From: Brevundimonas sp.
GTDB taxonomy: Bacteria; Pseudomonadota; Alphaproteobacteria; Caulobacterales; Caulobacteraceae
Length of the DNA stretch: 64,000 bases
Assembly: GCF_030704825.1 (NCBI RefSeq)
Contig: NZ_JAUYNX010000021.1
Location: forward strand, 152,727 to 216,726
Direction: 5' to 3'
The notes beneath the pieces are model-generated. The model had not been told where the DNA came from. It worked only from the letters and a program-made list of their open reading frames with translations, and did not search any database. Position numbers and translations under genes: made by a program. Below are positions 9,656-18,621 of this stretch, in pieces. How positions within the stretch are numbered: the first letter of the stretch is position 1; every line of letters starts with the position of its first letter.

Positions 9656-10177
9656 ATGATCGCCAACAAGGGTCCGGTATGGATGGCGGCGGCATCGCTG
9701 GGGCTCGCGCTGGCCCTGGCGGGATGCGGCGACGGCGGCTCGGCCGTCGAGACACGCGACCGCGCGGCCGAGGGGGCGGAAACGACCCCGACCGCCGCGT
9801 CCGGCGCAGCTTCGGAAACGGTCGGGGCGGCCCGGGAAGAGGCCCGGCCGGCGATCACCGCCAACAGGCGGGAAACGGTCGACGCCAAGATCACCCGTCT
9901 GTTCGAGCGTAATGGGGCGGATTTCGGCGCCTCGACGCCGCAGGATTATCTGGCGAAAATCCGGAGCTTCACGGCCCGGCCCCCCGCCGGAACGGACCGC
10001 GTCGAGCGGCCCAACGGCGATGTGCTGCTGTACCAGGCCTCGACCAACACCTTCGCCGTGGTGTCGCGCGACGGCGCGCCCAGGACCATGTTCAAGCCGC
10101 GCGACGGTGCCGCCTACTGGGCGGAGCAAAAGGCGCGGGCGCCGACCTTCGGTCAGGCGCGGTCGACGAAAGAATAG
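9656..10177 (+). CDS. Lipoprotein with a polymorphic-toxin-like C-terminal domain
   Basis: The 173-residue product has a lipoprotein signal (LALALAGC, Cys near residue 23), then an Ala/Thr/Glu-rich linker to about residue 75. The compact C-terminal domain has NGADFGASTPQDYLAKI, RPNGDVLLYQASTNTFAVVS and DGAPRTMFKP followed by GAAYWAEQK. That pattern (NGD...Y...TN.F.V...DG..RT..KP) resembles the last domain of many CdiA/FHA-type secreted toxins; this is from memory and unproven. GGGAGGG precedes the ATG. The IS ends 49 bases upstream and probably split its promoter. No immunity-like gene follows; the next gene converges. Confidence 0.75.
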   Translation: MIANKGPVWMAAASLGLALALAGCGDGGSAVETRDRAAEGAETTPTAASGAASETVGAAREEARPAITANRRETVDAKITRLFERNGADFGASTPQDYLAKIRSFTARPPAGTDRVERPNGDVLLYQASTNTFAVVSRDGAPRTMFKPRDGAAYWAEQKARAPTFGQARSTKE

Positions 10178-10211
10178 CGGAGCCGGAACCGGGACCGGGC
10201 GGACGGAGAGG

Positions 10212-10628
10212 TCAGCCCTCGTCCGTCTCCTTGCGGTCGGCCATGTCGCGGATCAGCTCCAGCGCCAGCTTTTGCTGGCGGGTCGACAGCTGGGGCGCCA
10301 GACGGCCGATCTCGATGGTGTAGCGCGTGGCCGGGAAGTCGTGGTCGAACCCCGCGCCGCCCTCGGCCATGCCGGCGATCTGGGCTCCGGTCAGGCCTTC
10401 GAAGAAATAGCCTATGTCGACCTTGAAGAAGCGCGCGATGTCCCAGAGCTTGGAGGCGGAGATCCGGTTGGCCCCCTTCTCGTATTTCTGGATCTGCTGG
10501 AAGGTCAGGCCCAGCGCCCGGCCCAGATCGCTCTGGTTATAGCCGAGCGCGAGTCGTTTCTCGCACACGCGCCGGCCCACGTGCCGGTCCACCGGATGAG
10601 GACCGTCCTCGCCCTTGCCTCTCGCCAT
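10212..10628 (-). CDS. XRE-family helix-turn-helix regulator
   Basis: A cytoplasmic DNA-binding protein of 138 residues. The HTH spans about residues 15-70 and includes GYNQSDLGRALG and the recognition helix FQQIQKYEKGANRISASKL; the C-terminal part (about 70-138) is helical with no known ligand domain. I chose ATG 10628, with GAAGGA upstream, over a longer in-frame start at 10730 whose extra 34 residues look non-native. It follows lnt on the same strand and is strikingly similar in its HTH to the regulator at 16929-17318. Its targets are unknown. Confidence 0.88.
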   Translation of the reverse strand: MARGKGEDGPHPVDRHVGRRVCEKRLALGYNQSDLGRALGLTFQQIQKYEKGANRISASKLWDIARFFKVDIGYFFEGLTGAQIAGMAEGGAGFDHDFPATRYTIEIGRLAPQLSTRQQKLALELIRDMADRKETDEG

Positions 10629-10790
10629 CGTCGATGCGTCCTTCGGTTGCCCTACCGCCACGCCTGAATGCGCTCGTGATTCGTCCCTGTCATCAAAAAT
10701 TGCAAAAACGGCGGCGCCCGGAACAGCCACGGTTGAGTAACCGGTTTTCAGGCTCTCGCGACGCGTGAATCCGTCCGGAGTCGGCCCGAA

Positions 10791-12401
10791 TCAGGCGCCC
10801 GCCCGCCCGCGTCGCAGGCGGCTCCAGGGCGCCGCGACGGCCAGTCCGGCCAGGACCGCCAGCCAGAACAACAGGTCGCCGATCCGCCCGTAGAGGGTCA
10901 CCCCGGTCGGCCGGGGCAGACGGGCGTCTATGACCCCGCTCTCGCCCGGCTCCAGCCGCTGGTCGCCGATCACCCGGCCCCAGGGGTCGATCATGGCCGA
11001 GACCCCCGTCGGGGTGGAACGCACCACCGGAAGGCCGGTCTCGATGGCCCGGTACGACGCCAGGTTCAGGTGCTGCAGCGGACCGGAGCTGCGGCCGAAC
11101 CAGGCGTCGTTGGAGATGTTGACGATCCAGCCGGGGCGGCCGGCGGCGCCGGGGGTGAAGCCCGGATACAGGCTCTCGTAGCAGATCAGCGGCTGGGCAC
11201 GCGGCGCCCCGGGAATGTCGATCGGCGCAGGACGCGGGCCGGCGCTGAAATCGGTCGGCATATGCGTCAGGCTGCGCACGCCGAGCGCGCCCAGCAGGCC
11301 CCCCGCCGGCAGATATTCGCCGAACGGCACCAGCCGGTATTTGTCATAGACGTTGGCGATCCTCAGCCCGTCGCCGCCCTCGTCGGTCAGGACGAACAGG
11401 CTGTTGAAATAACGCGCGCGCCCCGGGGCCACGGGGTCCGGCAGGCCGCGGCCGAGGCCGACGATCAGGCTCTGGCCCGGCTGCACCGCCCGGGCCATGG
11501 CCGCGGCCTCGGGCGAGCCAGGAGCGAACACCTGGTTGGCGGAGGCGGGCAAGGCCCCTTCGGGCCAGATGATCAGGTCCGGCGTGACCGCCCCGGGCCG
11601 GGCGGTCAGGTTGACGTAGCGGTCGACGATGCCGCGATAGGCCTCGGGCGTCCATTTGGACTCCTGATCGACATCCGCCTGGACGATGCGGACCACCGTG
11701 TCGGTCAGCTCGAGCCGGGCCTGCCCCAGCCGCACGGCGCCGCCGAGCACGAGCGCCGCCAGGGCCAGGGCGCCCAGAACGGCTGTTCCGATCCGCGCCT
11801 TGCGCGATCCGGCCGCCAGAAGCGGGCCGAAGGCCGCGGCCGACGCCACGGTGACGAAGCCCAGGCCATAGACGCCGGCCACGGCCGCGAACTGCGACGC
11901 GGCCGAGCCCGCCTTCCAGCTGGCCCCGGCCGGATTCCACGGGAAGCCGGTCAGCACATGGCCGCGCAGCCACTCCAGCAGGCAGAACAGCGCGGCGAAG
12001 AACAGGGCCCGCTTGACCCCGGCGGGCAGGAAGCGCCGGTACAGCGCCGTCGCCGTTCCCCAGAACAGGCCCAGGCCGATCGGCAGCAGGCTGGCCGCGA
12101 ACGGCGCCATCCACGCCTGGGCGGGATTGACCAGAAAGGCCTCGGCCACCCACCAGCAGCTGATGAAGAAGTAGGCGAAGCCGGCGAGCCAGCCCATCCA
12201 GAAGGCGCCGCGAACCGAGGTCGCGCGCTCGGCCAGGAACATCAGCAGGGCGTAGCCGAGCAGGCCGGGCAGGATCCCGAACGGCGGATGCGCCAGGGCG
12301 GCGGCGGCGCCCGCCGCCAGGGCCAGGCCGACGCGGCCGAGGCGCAGGATCAGCCGCGCGCGCGGCCCGTCGTCGTCAAGCGTCGCCGTGAACAGGGTCA
12401 T
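10791..12401 (-). CDS. lnt: Apolipoprotein N-acyltransferase
   Basis: Lnt adds the third acyl chain to lipoproteins in the inner membrane, the last maturation step before Lol export. The 536-residue product has about six N-terminal transmembrane segments (residues 20-220), a periplasmic nitrilase-like domain and a final C-terminal membrane helix. The catalytic Glu-Lys-Cys triad is visible in IIWPEGALP, VYDKYRLVPFGEYLP and PLICYESLYPG. ATG 12401 overlaps the end of ybeY by 26 bp, so the two are translationally linked. Confidence 0.96.
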   Translation of the reverse strand: MTLFTATLDDDGPRARLILRLGRVGLALAAGAAAALAHPPFGILPGLLGYALLMFLAERATSVRGAFWMGWLAGFAYFFISCWWVAEAFLVNPAQAWMAPFAASLLPIGLGLFWGTATALYRRFLPAGVKRALFFAALFCLLEWLRGHVLTGFPWNPAGASWKAGSAASQFAAVAGVYGLGFVTVASAAAFGPLLAAGSRKARIGTAVLGALALAALVLGGAVRLGQARLELTDTVVRIVQADVDQESKWTPEAYRGIVDRYVNLTARPGAVTPDLIIWPEGALPASANQVFAPGSPEAAAMARAVQPGQSLIVGLGRGLPDPVAPGRARYFNSLFVLTDEGGDGLRIANVYDKYRLVPFGEYLPAGGLLGALGVRSLTHMPTDFSAGPRPAPIDIPGAPRAQPLICYESLYPGFTPGAAGRPGWIVNISNDAWFGRSSGPLQHLNLASYRAIETGLPVVRSTPTGVSAMIDPWGRVIGDQRLEPGESGVIDARLPRPTGVTLYGRIGDLLFWLAVLAGLAVAAPWSRLRRGRAGA

Positions 12402-12837
12402 GGGGCCTGTATGGGTCGGCGACGCCCAGGCTGGCAAGCAGGCTTCGCTCCTCGGCCTCCATGGCCTCGGCCTCGGCCTCGTCGACATGGTCGCGGCCCA
12501 GCAGGTGAAGCACGCCGTGGACGGTCAGATGGGTCAGATGGTCAGCCAGGGTCTTGCCCTGGGCCCCCGCCTCGGCGGCGCAGACGCCATGGGCCAGCAC
12601 CAGGTCGCCCAGATGCGGGGCCGCGCTTTCGGAGGCCGGGAAGGACAGGACATTGGTCGGCCCGTCCTTGCCGCGGAAACGGGCGTTCAGATCCTGCACA
12701 GCCGCGTCGTCCGTCAGCAGCACCACGACGTCGCCCTCGACCGCGCCCAGGGCCGCCGTCGCCGCCCGTTCGACCACCGCCGCGGCGTCCGGCAGGGCGT
12801 CCGTCCAGGCGCTGGCCTCGACCTCGACCTCGATCAT
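12376..12837 (-). CDS. ybeY: Endoribonuclease YbeY
   Basis: YbeY is a zinc-dependent single-strand endoribonuclease used in 16S rRNA 3' maturation and ribosome quality control. The 153-residue product carries the metal-binding signature HGVLHLLGRDH (three histidines) and the upstream NVLSFPAS motif. It overlaps phoH by ATGA at 12834-12837 and lnt at its 3' end, so it sits in the middle of a coupled operon. A CorC-type gene, which I recall lying between ybeY and lnt in relatives, is absent. Confidence 0.95.
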   Translation of the reverse strand: MIEVEVEASAWTDALPDAAAVVERAATAALGAVEGDVVVLLTDDAAVQDLNARFRGKDGPTNVLSFPASESAAPHLGDLVLAHGVCAAEAGAQGKTLADHLTHLTVHGVLHLLGRDHVDEAEAEAMEAEERSLLASLGVADPYRPHDPVHGDA

Positions 12838-13829
12838 GCGTCGGGATCTTCCAGATCGGCCGCCGGGCGACGGCTGGCGGCGTCGGCGTCATAGGCGCGG
12901 ACGATGCGCTCGACCATGGCGTGGCGGACCACGTCCCGGGCCTCGAACCGCTGCACGCCCACGCCCTTGACGTCCTCGAGGATGCGCAGGGCGTGTTTGA
13001 GGCCGGAATCGCGCGGGTTCAGCAGGTCGACCTGCGACGGGTCGCCGGTCACCACCATGCGCGCGCCCTCGCCCAGTCGGGTCAGAACCATCTTCATCTG
13101 CAGGCGCGAGGTGTTCTGGGCCTCGTCGACGATGATGTAGGCGTGGGCCAGGGTGCGGCCGCGCATGAAGGCGATCGGCGCCGCCTCGATCTCGCCCTTG
13201 TCGCGCCGGCGGCGCACGTCGTCGGGGCCGAGGATGTCGTTCAGCGCCTCCCAGATGGGCGCCAGATAGGGGTCGACCTTCTCGTTCAGGTCGCCGGGCA
13301 GGAAGCCCAGCTTCTCGCCCGCCTCGACCGCCGGCCGGGTGATGACCAGCCGGTCCACCTGGCCCCGCCGCAACAGGGACGCGCCGTAGGCGGCCGCCAG
13401 GAAGGTCTTGCCGGTGCCCGCCGGGCCGACGCCGAAGGTCAGTTCGCACTGCGACAGCAGGGCCAGATAATTGGCCTGGGCCGCCGTCTTGGGCGCGATG
13501 GCGCCGCGGCGGCCGACCGGCAGGGCGATGGCGTCGGGCGCCACGCTCCCCTGCCCCGTCCGCGGCTGGGCCATGGCGGCGCCGAGGGCGGCGCGCACGT
13601 CGGCCTCGGTGATCTCGGCGCCCGTGTCGGCGCGGTCCGCCAGGGTCTGGACGACGCGTTTCGCCTGGGCCCGGTCGCGGGCCGAGCCGTTGATCGCCAC
13701 CCCGCCGCCCGGCGTCTCGATCAGCACCTTGAACCGGTCCTCGATCAGGGCGAGGTGGCGGCTGTTGGGGCCGATGACGGCGCGCAGGGCGGCGTCGTCC
13801 AGCGCCAGGAACTCGCTCTCACGCGCCAT
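12834..13829 (-). CDS. PhoH-family ATPase (YbeZ)
   Basis: A 331-residue P-loop protein of the PhoH/YbeZ group, a probable RNA-associated ATPase that works with YbeY. The N-terminal 110 residues resemble a KH-like nucleic-acid-binding part; the ATPase domain follows with Walker A GPAGTGKT, ITRPAVEAGEKLGFLPGDL and Walker B IIVDEAQN. ATG 13829 shares one base with the miaB stop (TGATG), and its own stop overlaps the ybeY start (ATGA). Confidence 0.95.
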   Translation of the reverse strand: MARESEFLALDDAALRAVIGPNSRHLALIEDRFKVLIETPGGGVAINGSARDRAQAKRVVQTLADRADTGAEITEADVRAALGAAMAQPRTGQGSVAPDAIALPVGRRGAIAPKTAAQANYLALLSQCELTFGVGPAGTGKTFLAAAYGASLLRRGQVDRLVITRPAVEAGEKLGFLPGDLNEKVDPYLAPIWEALNDILGPDDVRRRRDKGEIEAAPIAFMRGRTLAHAYIIVDEAQNTSRLQMKMVLTRLGEGARMVVTGDPSQVDLLNPRDSGLKHALRILEDVKGVGVQRFEARDVVRHAMVERIVRAYDADAASRRPAADLEDPDA

Positions 13830-15214
13830 CAGGCCGCCTTCTGCTTCATCAACCGACCCTTCAGGGAATTCTGCGCGCCGCTCTCGATCTCCACTGGAAC
13901 GATCCGGCCGATCAGATGATCCGCGTCCTCGACATGGACCGACTGCAGCCAGGGCGACCGGCCGATGGCCTGGGCGCCGTGCCGGCCCTTCTTCTCGAAC
14001 AGCACGTCCATCGTCCGTCCGGCCATGGCGGCGTTGAAGGCCGTCTGCTGTTCCCACAAAAGGGCCTGGAGGGCGTGCAGCCGTTCGCGCGCCACGGCCT
14101 CGGGAACCTGGCACGCCATGCCCGCGGCGGGCGTGCCCGGGCGCGGCGAATACATGAAGGAAAAGGCCGAGGCGTAGCGGGCGCGCCGCACCAGATCCAT
14201 CGTCTGCTCGAAATCGGCGTCCGTCTCGCCGGGGAAGCCGACGATGAAGTCGCCGGACAGGGCGATGTCCGGCCGGGCGGCGCGGACCCGGTCGATCAGC
14301 TCGAGGTATTTCGCCCGGCCGTGCTTGCGGTTCATCGCCCGCAGGATGCGGTCCGAGCCCGACTGCACCGGCAGGTGGAGCCACGGCATCAGGGCCTCCA
14401 GCTGGCCGTGGGCCGCGATCAGGTCGTCCGACATGTCGTTGGGGTGGCTGGTGGTGTAGCGGATCCGGTCGACGCCCGGGATGTCCGCCAGCGCATACGC
14501 CAGGCGCGCCAGGGTCGACGGAGCCCCGTCCGGCCCTTCGCCGTCGTAGGCGTTGACGTTCTGGCCCAGCAGGGTGATCGCGCGCACGCCCTTGTCGGCC
14601 AATTTCCGCGCCTCGGCCAGGACGGCCGCGACCGGCCGGGACCATTCGGCCCCCCGGGTGTAGGGCACGACGCAGAAGCTGCAGAATTTGTCGCAACCCT
14701 CCTGCACCGTCAGGAAGGCCGTCGGCCCGTCGACGCCGCGGGCGGAGGGCAGGGCGTCGAACTTGTCGTTGGCGGCGAAATCGGCGCCGATCCGCTCGCC
14801 CCGCGCCCGCGCCGTGCGGGTCAGCAGTTCGGGCAGCTGGTGATAGGCCTGCGGCCCGACCACCAGATCGACCGCCGGCTGGCGGCGCATGATCTCCTCG
14901 CCCTCGGCCTGGGCGACGCAGCCGGCCACGGCGATCGTCATCGTCCTGGGCGTTCCCGCCCTGGCGTCCTTCAGCTCCCTCAGCTTGCCCAGCTCGGAAT
15001 AGACCTTCTCGGCCGCCTTCTCGCGGATGTGGCAGGTGTTGAGGATGACGAAGTCGGCGTCCTCGGCCGTGTCGGTCGGCGCATAGCCCAGCGGCCGCAG
15101 CACATCGGCCATGCGCTCCGAGTCATAGACGTTCATCTGGCAGCCGTAGGTCTTGATGAACAGGCGCCGGGGCGCGGCCGGTTCATCCCGCGGCGGGGCG
15201 AGGGTTTCGGTCAT
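13829..15214 (-). CDS. miaB: tRNA-2-methylthio-N6-dimethylallyladenosine synthase
   Basis: MiaB is a radical-SAM methylthiotransferase acting at A37 of UNN-reading tRNAs. The 461-residue product has the N-terminal cluster cysteines in [17 protein letters not shown] and VAGCVAQ, the radical-SAM CxxxCxxC motif [15 protein letters not shown], and a C-terminal TRAM-like tail ([16 protein letters not shown]). It follows fur by 63 bases and overlaps phoH. Length and motif order are as expected for the family. Confidence 0.97.
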   Translation of the reverse strand: MTETLAPPRDEPAAPRRLFIKTYGCQMNVYDSERMADVLRPLGYAPTDTAEDADFVILNTCHIREKAAEKVYSELGKLRELKDARAGTPRTMTIAVAGCVAQAEGEEIMRRQPAVDLVVGPQAYHQLPELLTRTARARGERIGADFAANDKFDALPSARGVDGPTAFLTVQEGCDKFCSFCVVPYTRGAEWSRPVAAVLAEARKLADKGVRAITLLGQNVNAYDGEGPDGAPSTLARLAYALADIPGVDRIRYTTSHPNDMSDDLIAAHGQLEALMPWLHLPVQSGSDRILRAMNRKHGRAKYLELIDRVRAARPDIALSGDFIVGFPGETDADFEQTMDLVRRARYASAFSFMYSPRPGTPAAGMACQVPEAVARERLHALQALLWEQQTAFNAAMAGRTMDVLFEKKGRHGAQAIGRSPWLQSVHVEDADHLIGRIVPVEIESGAQNSLKGRLMKQKAA

Positions 15215-15277
15215 GGACGGCGTGTTTAGCGCGCCGGGGTCCCGCAGGCTACCGGAAGGCGGCCCCGCCGGGACCGC

Positions 15278-15760
15278 TCAGGCGTCCGGCTTGCCCGGAT
15301 CGTCGCGATGCGCGTGGCGGGTGAAGATCAGGCCTTCGCGCTTGGACGGCTCGGCGCCGTCGATCGGCTTGCCGTAAAGCTCCAGCTTGTGCCCGATCAG
15401 CTCGAAGCCCAGCCGCTCGGCGATCTCGGTCTTGAGCCGTTCGATCTCGGCGTCGAAGAATTCGATCACCTCGCCCGACCGCGTATCGATCAGATGGTCG
15501 TGGTGGTCGTCCCCCGCCTCTTCGTAGCGCGACCGCCCGTCGCCAAAGTCATGTTTTTCAACGACTCCCGCCTCCTCGAACAGGCGGACGGTGCGATAGA
15601 CGGTGGCGATCGAGATGTGGGGGTCGATGGCCGAGGCGCGGCGGTACAGCTCCTCGACGTCCGGATGATCCTCGGCGCTGGACAGCACGCGGGCGATGAC
15701 GCGCCGCTGCTCGGTCATGCGCATGCCGCGCTCGGCGCAGAGTTTCTCGATCCGGTCCAT
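15278..15760 (-). CDS. fur: Ferric uptake regulator Fur
   Basis: Fur is an Fe(II)-sensing dimeric repressor of iron-uptake genes. The 160-residue product has the winged helix with RMTEQRRVIARVL and the recognition region HISIATVYRTVRLFEEAG, followed by metal-binding histidines and acids (DDHHDHLIDTRSGEVIEF, KLELYG). The CxxC structural-zinc pair of enterobacterial Fur is absent; the only Cys is near residue 8, a pattern I recall from other alphaproteobacterial Fur proteins. It lies 27 bases downstream of tsaB-rimI in the same direction. Confidence 0.94.
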   Translation of the reverse strand: MDRIEKLCAERGMRMTEQRRVIARVLSSAEDHPDVEELYRRASAIDPHISIATVYRTVRLFEEAGVVEKHDFGDGRSRYEEAGDDHHDHLIDTRSGEVIEFFDAEIERLKTEIAERLGFELIGHKLELYGKPIDGAEPSKREGLIFTRHAHRDDPGKPDA

Positions 15761-15787
15761 GGCGACAGGATAGGCGGGCGGGCCCCG

Positions 15788-16903
15788 CTAGGGAAGCGGC
15801 GCCGTCAAGTTGAGAGCCAGTAGCAGGGCGTCGCGCCGCGCGCCGTCGGGCCCGGCGTAGTAGCCGGGCCGCCGCCCGGCCTCGGCGAAACCCGCCCGGG
15901 CGTACAGGGCCCGCGCCGCCGCGTTGTCGGCGGCCACTTCCAGGAACAGCCGCGTCGCGCCGCGCGCGGCCGCCGCGACCGCACCTTCGCCGACCAGCCG
16001 TCCGCCCAGCCCCCGCCGGCGCGCCGCCGGCCGCACCGCCAGGGTCAGGATCTCGGCCTCGTCGGCCACCGCCCGCATCAGGATGAACCCGTCCCTCTGC
16101 TCGACGGCGAACACGCCCGGCTGGTCCAGCAGGCCCTGGAAGGCCGCGGCGCTCCACGGCTCCGGGAAGGCCGCGGCGTGCAGTCCGGCCAGGCGGGCGG
16201 CCCGGTCGGCCCGGGGGGCCGTGACCCGGACGCCGGCGCGCGGCTGGCCCGGCAGTCGGCTCGGCGGGGTGGCGTCGGGCGCGCGCAGATAGAGGGGGCG
16301 CGGCGGGGCGAGGGCGGGATCGGCCGCCGCCGCCAGCCGGGCCAGGGCCTCGGGCTCCGGCCCCTCCAGCGCCAGGATCGTCGTTCCGGGCGCCGCCCCG
16401 GCGAACAGGGCCGCCCCCGATCCGACCAGCAGGTCTCCCGGCGTCATGACGGCGATCCGGGCCGCCGCCGCCTCGACGGTCAGGGCCGCGGCCGGGCCCT
16501 CGGGCTCGCCGCCGGTCCAGAAGCGGGCGTAGACCTGTCCGCGGCGGGCGTCGATCAGGGCCGCGACCGTCGGGGCGACGCCGGCCGAGGCCGCGAGGGC
16601 GTCGAGGGCCGAAACCCCGACCACCGGCCGGTCCAGCGCCGCGCCCAGGCCCTGGGCGAAGGCCAGGCCGACCCTCAGGCCGGTGAAGGAGCCGGGGCCG
16701 ACGGTGACGCCGATGCGGTCCAGCGCCGGGAAGTCGAGGCCCGCCTCGGCCATGGCGTCGCGGGCGAAGCCGGCCAGCCGTTCCGAATGGCCCTTGGCCA
16801 TGGGCTCCGAGCGCAGCCCCATCCGGCGCGCGCCCGTCCCGTCGATCGCGAACACGCCGGCGGTGCACAGGCCCAGGGCCGTATCGACGACCAGGATCTT
16901 CAT
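15788..16903 (-). CDS. TsaB-RimI fusion (tRNA t6A subunit plus N-acetyltransferase)
   Basis: One 371-residue frame joins two proteins usually encoded separately. Residues 1 to about 220 are TsaB-like (MKILVVDTALGLCTAGV, GPGSFTGLRVGLAFAQGL, IDARRGQVYARF), the scaffold needed for t6A37 tRNA modification. Residues about 228-371 are a GNAT acetyltransferase with the RRRGLGGRLV acetyl-CoA motif and ALYARAGFAEAGRRPGYY, as in RimI, which acetylates the N-terminus of ribosomal protein S18. The junction is a proline-rich linker with no internal stop or start signal. fur follows. Confidence 0.92.
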   Translation of the reverse strand: MKILVVDTALGLCTAGVFAIDGTGARRMGLRSEPMAKGHSERLAGFARDAMAEAGLDFPALDRIGVTVGPGSFTGLRVGLAFAQGLGAALDRPVVGVSALDALAASAGVAPTVAALIDARRGQVYARFWTGGEPEGPAAALTVEAAAARIAVMTPGDLLVGSGAALFAGAAPGTTILALEGPEPEALARLAAAADPALAPPRPLYLRAPDATPPSRLPGQPRAGVRVTAPRADRAARLAGLHAAAFPEPWSAAAFQGLLDQPGVFAVEQRDGFILMRAVADEAEILTLAVRPAARRRGLGGRLVGEGAVAAAARGATRLFLEVAADNAAARALYARAGFAEAGRRPGYYAGPDGARRDALLLALNLTAPLP

Positions 16904-16928
16904 GCCCGCCCCGCCCCGGCGGACACGA

Positions 16929-17318
16929 TCAGTCGTCGCGGGCCAGCGCCCGGACGATCCGCGCCACGGCCTTGCGGATGTCGCGGTCCTCGATCAGCGG
17001 AAAACTCGTCGCCACCGCCCGACCGTCGGCCGTGGCGGTGATGAAGCGCAGGGCGTCCCAACCGTCGTCCGCTGCCCCGCGCGCCGTCTCCACCGGCGGA
17101 AAGAACGTCTCGACCGACGTGCCCAGCACGGTCGCGGCGCGGTGCAGGCGCGAGGCCGAGATGCGGTTCTGACCCGTCTCGTACTTCTGAACCTGCTGGA
17201 AGCTGATCCCCAGCTGCTGGGCGAGGGCGCTCTGCGACAGGCCCAGGGCCGAACGCCTCAATCCGATGCGCGCGCCGACATAGGCGTCCACCTCGTCCCG
17301 CCCGCCGATTCTGGCCAT
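16929..17318 (-). CDS. XRE-family helix-turn-helix regulator
   Basis: A 129-residue DNA-binding protein. Residues about 10-65 form the HTH (LGLSQSALAQQLG, FQQVQKYETGQNRISASRL). The C-terminal half includes FFPPVETARGAADDGWDALRF and ends RKAVARIVRALARDD. I prefer ATG 17318, which has a GGGAGACGAAGG region upstream, to ATG 17342. The recognition helix is almost the same as in the regulator at 10212-10628. It lies 25 bases upstream of tsaB-rimI and could be cotranscribed with it. Confidence 0.88.
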   Translation of the reverse strand: MARIGGRDEVDAYVGARIGLRRSALGLSQSALAQQLGISFQQVQKYETGQNRISASRLHRAATVLGTSVETFFPPVETARGAADDGWDALRFITATADGRAVATSFPLIEDRDIRKAVARIVRALARDD

Positions 17319-17388
17319 GGCCCTTCGTCTCCCGTTCGACACGGGACAGTTTCATGGAAACGAAAACGTTGCAACAATTTCGTTTCAT

Positions 17389-18018
17389 TCAATGCTCCAG
17401 CCGGGCCGTCACGGCGGAGACGGCCCGCGTGGCGGACCGGGCGATCCGCTCTTCGGCGTCCAGCCCCCCGGGTCCGCCGCGCACCACCAGCGTCCCGGCG
17501 TCGGCCCGGTCGTAGAGCCGCACCCGGATCTCTCCGTCGTTCATCTCGATCACGCAGCCCTGATCCCGCCGGGGCCAGCGGCCGGCTTCGTACTCCAGCA
17601 CCACGCCCGAGGCGGCCCAGGGCGCCAGATCGTCATTGGACAGCTGCAGCCGCCCGGTCGTCCGGGCGGCCGCCGACGGCGCGGTCGGGGGCGAGAAGTC
17701 GCGGCCCCGGCTCTCCATGCCCGGACCGGCGAAGCCCCCGGCCGCGGAGGGGGCGGAGGAGGCCGGGGCGGCGGGCGCGGCCGAGGCCTGACGCAGCATC
17801 AGCTCCTCCGGTGTCGCGCCGAGGACCGCCGTCAGCCGGCGCTGGACGTCGGGGCGGAACAGGCCAGATCGCTTGCCCGCCTCGTACAGGCCCCAGCCCT
17901 GGCTGGTCATGCCCGCGCGGCGGCCGGCCTCGGCCTGGCTGAGATCGCGCTCCCGGCGCAGCGCCGCGAGCGCGTCGCCGAGACGCCGGGCGTCGCTGTC
18001 GCTCTCGAAACGGGGCAT
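17389..18018 (-). CDS. XRE-family regulator with S24/LexA-like C-terminal domain
   Basis: The 209-residue product has an N-terminal HTH (residues about 12-70: RDLSQAEAGRRAGMTSQGWGLYEAGKR), an Ala/Pro-rich linker to about residue 125, and a C-terminal beta-rich domain (LQLSNDDLAPWAASGVVLEYE, RRDQGCVIEMNDGEIRVRLY) that looks like the fold of phage CI/LexA-type repressors. I see no clear Ser-Lys peptidase pair, so self-cleavage is doubtful. It reads in the same direction as its neighbours; the 70-base gap to the next regulator may hold that gene's promoter. Confidence 0.82.
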   Translation of the reverse strand: MPRFESDSDARRLGDALAALRRERDLSQAEAGRRAGMTSQGWGLYEAGKRSGLFRPDVQRRLTAVLGATPEELMLRQASAAPAAPASSAPSAAGGFAGPGMESRGRDFSPPTAPSAAARTTGRLQLSNDDLAPWAASGVVLEYEAGRWPRRDQGCVIEMNDGEIRVRLYDRADAGTLVVRGGPGGLDAEERIARSATRAVSAVTARLEH

Positions 18019-18066
18019 GGGCCGATGATGGCGCCCTCTCGCCTCGGAAGCGAGGACGGATTCGTT

Positions 18067-18621
18067 TCAGAGCACCTGTTCGACGCTCGTCACTTCCGGG
18101 ATGTAGTGTTTCATCATCTGCTCGACCCCGGCCTTCAGCGTGGCGGAAGACGAGGGGCAGCCGGCGCAGGCGCCGCGCATGCGCAGGGTCAGGACGCCGG
18201 TGGCCTCGTCGAACCCGTCGAACAGGATGTCGCCGCCGTCCTGGGCCACGGCGGGACGCACGCGGCTGTCCAGCAGCTGCTTGATCTCGGCCACGACCTC
18301 GGAGTCCTCGCCGGACGCCTCTTCCGCGCCGACGGCGTTGCGGAACAGCGGGGCGTCGGAGACGAACTGGTCCATGATGGCCGCCAGGATGGGAGCCTTC
18401 ATCCGGCTCCATTCCGGGCCCCCGGCGTCGCGGGTCACCGAAACATAGTCCGAACCGTAGAAGACGCCCGTGACGCCCTCGAGCGCGAACAGGCTTTCCG
18501 CCAGCGGCGAGGCGGCCGCCTCGTCGGCGGTGCGGTATTCCTGCGGCTCGGCCGACACCGCGCGCCCCGGCAGGAATTTCAGGACGTTCGGATTGGGCGT
18601 GGTTTCGGTCTGGATGAACAT
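18067..18621 (-). CDS. NifU/Nfu-family iron-sulfur cluster scaffold protein
   Basis: Nfu proteins carry iron-sulfur clusters to target enzymes. The 184-residue product has an N-terminal Nfu_N domain (FIQTETTPNPNVLKFLPGR, residues 1-90) and a C-terminal NifU domain with the cluster-binding CAGCPSS near residue 150 and VAQDGGDILF. ATG 18621 gives the canonical N-terminus; a longer reading adds a low-quality extension. It lies downstream of uspA in the same direction, with a short G-rich repeat in the gap. Confidence 0.94.
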   Translation of the reverse strand: MFIQTETTPNPNVLKFLPGRAVSAEPQEYRTADEAAASPLAESLFALEGVTGVFYGSDYVSVTRDAGGPEWSRMKAPILAAIMDQFVSDAPLFRNAVGAEEASGEDSEVVAEIKQLLDSRVRPAVAQDGGDILFDGFDEATGVLTLRMRGACAGCPSSSATLKAGVEQMMKHYIPEVTSVEQVL

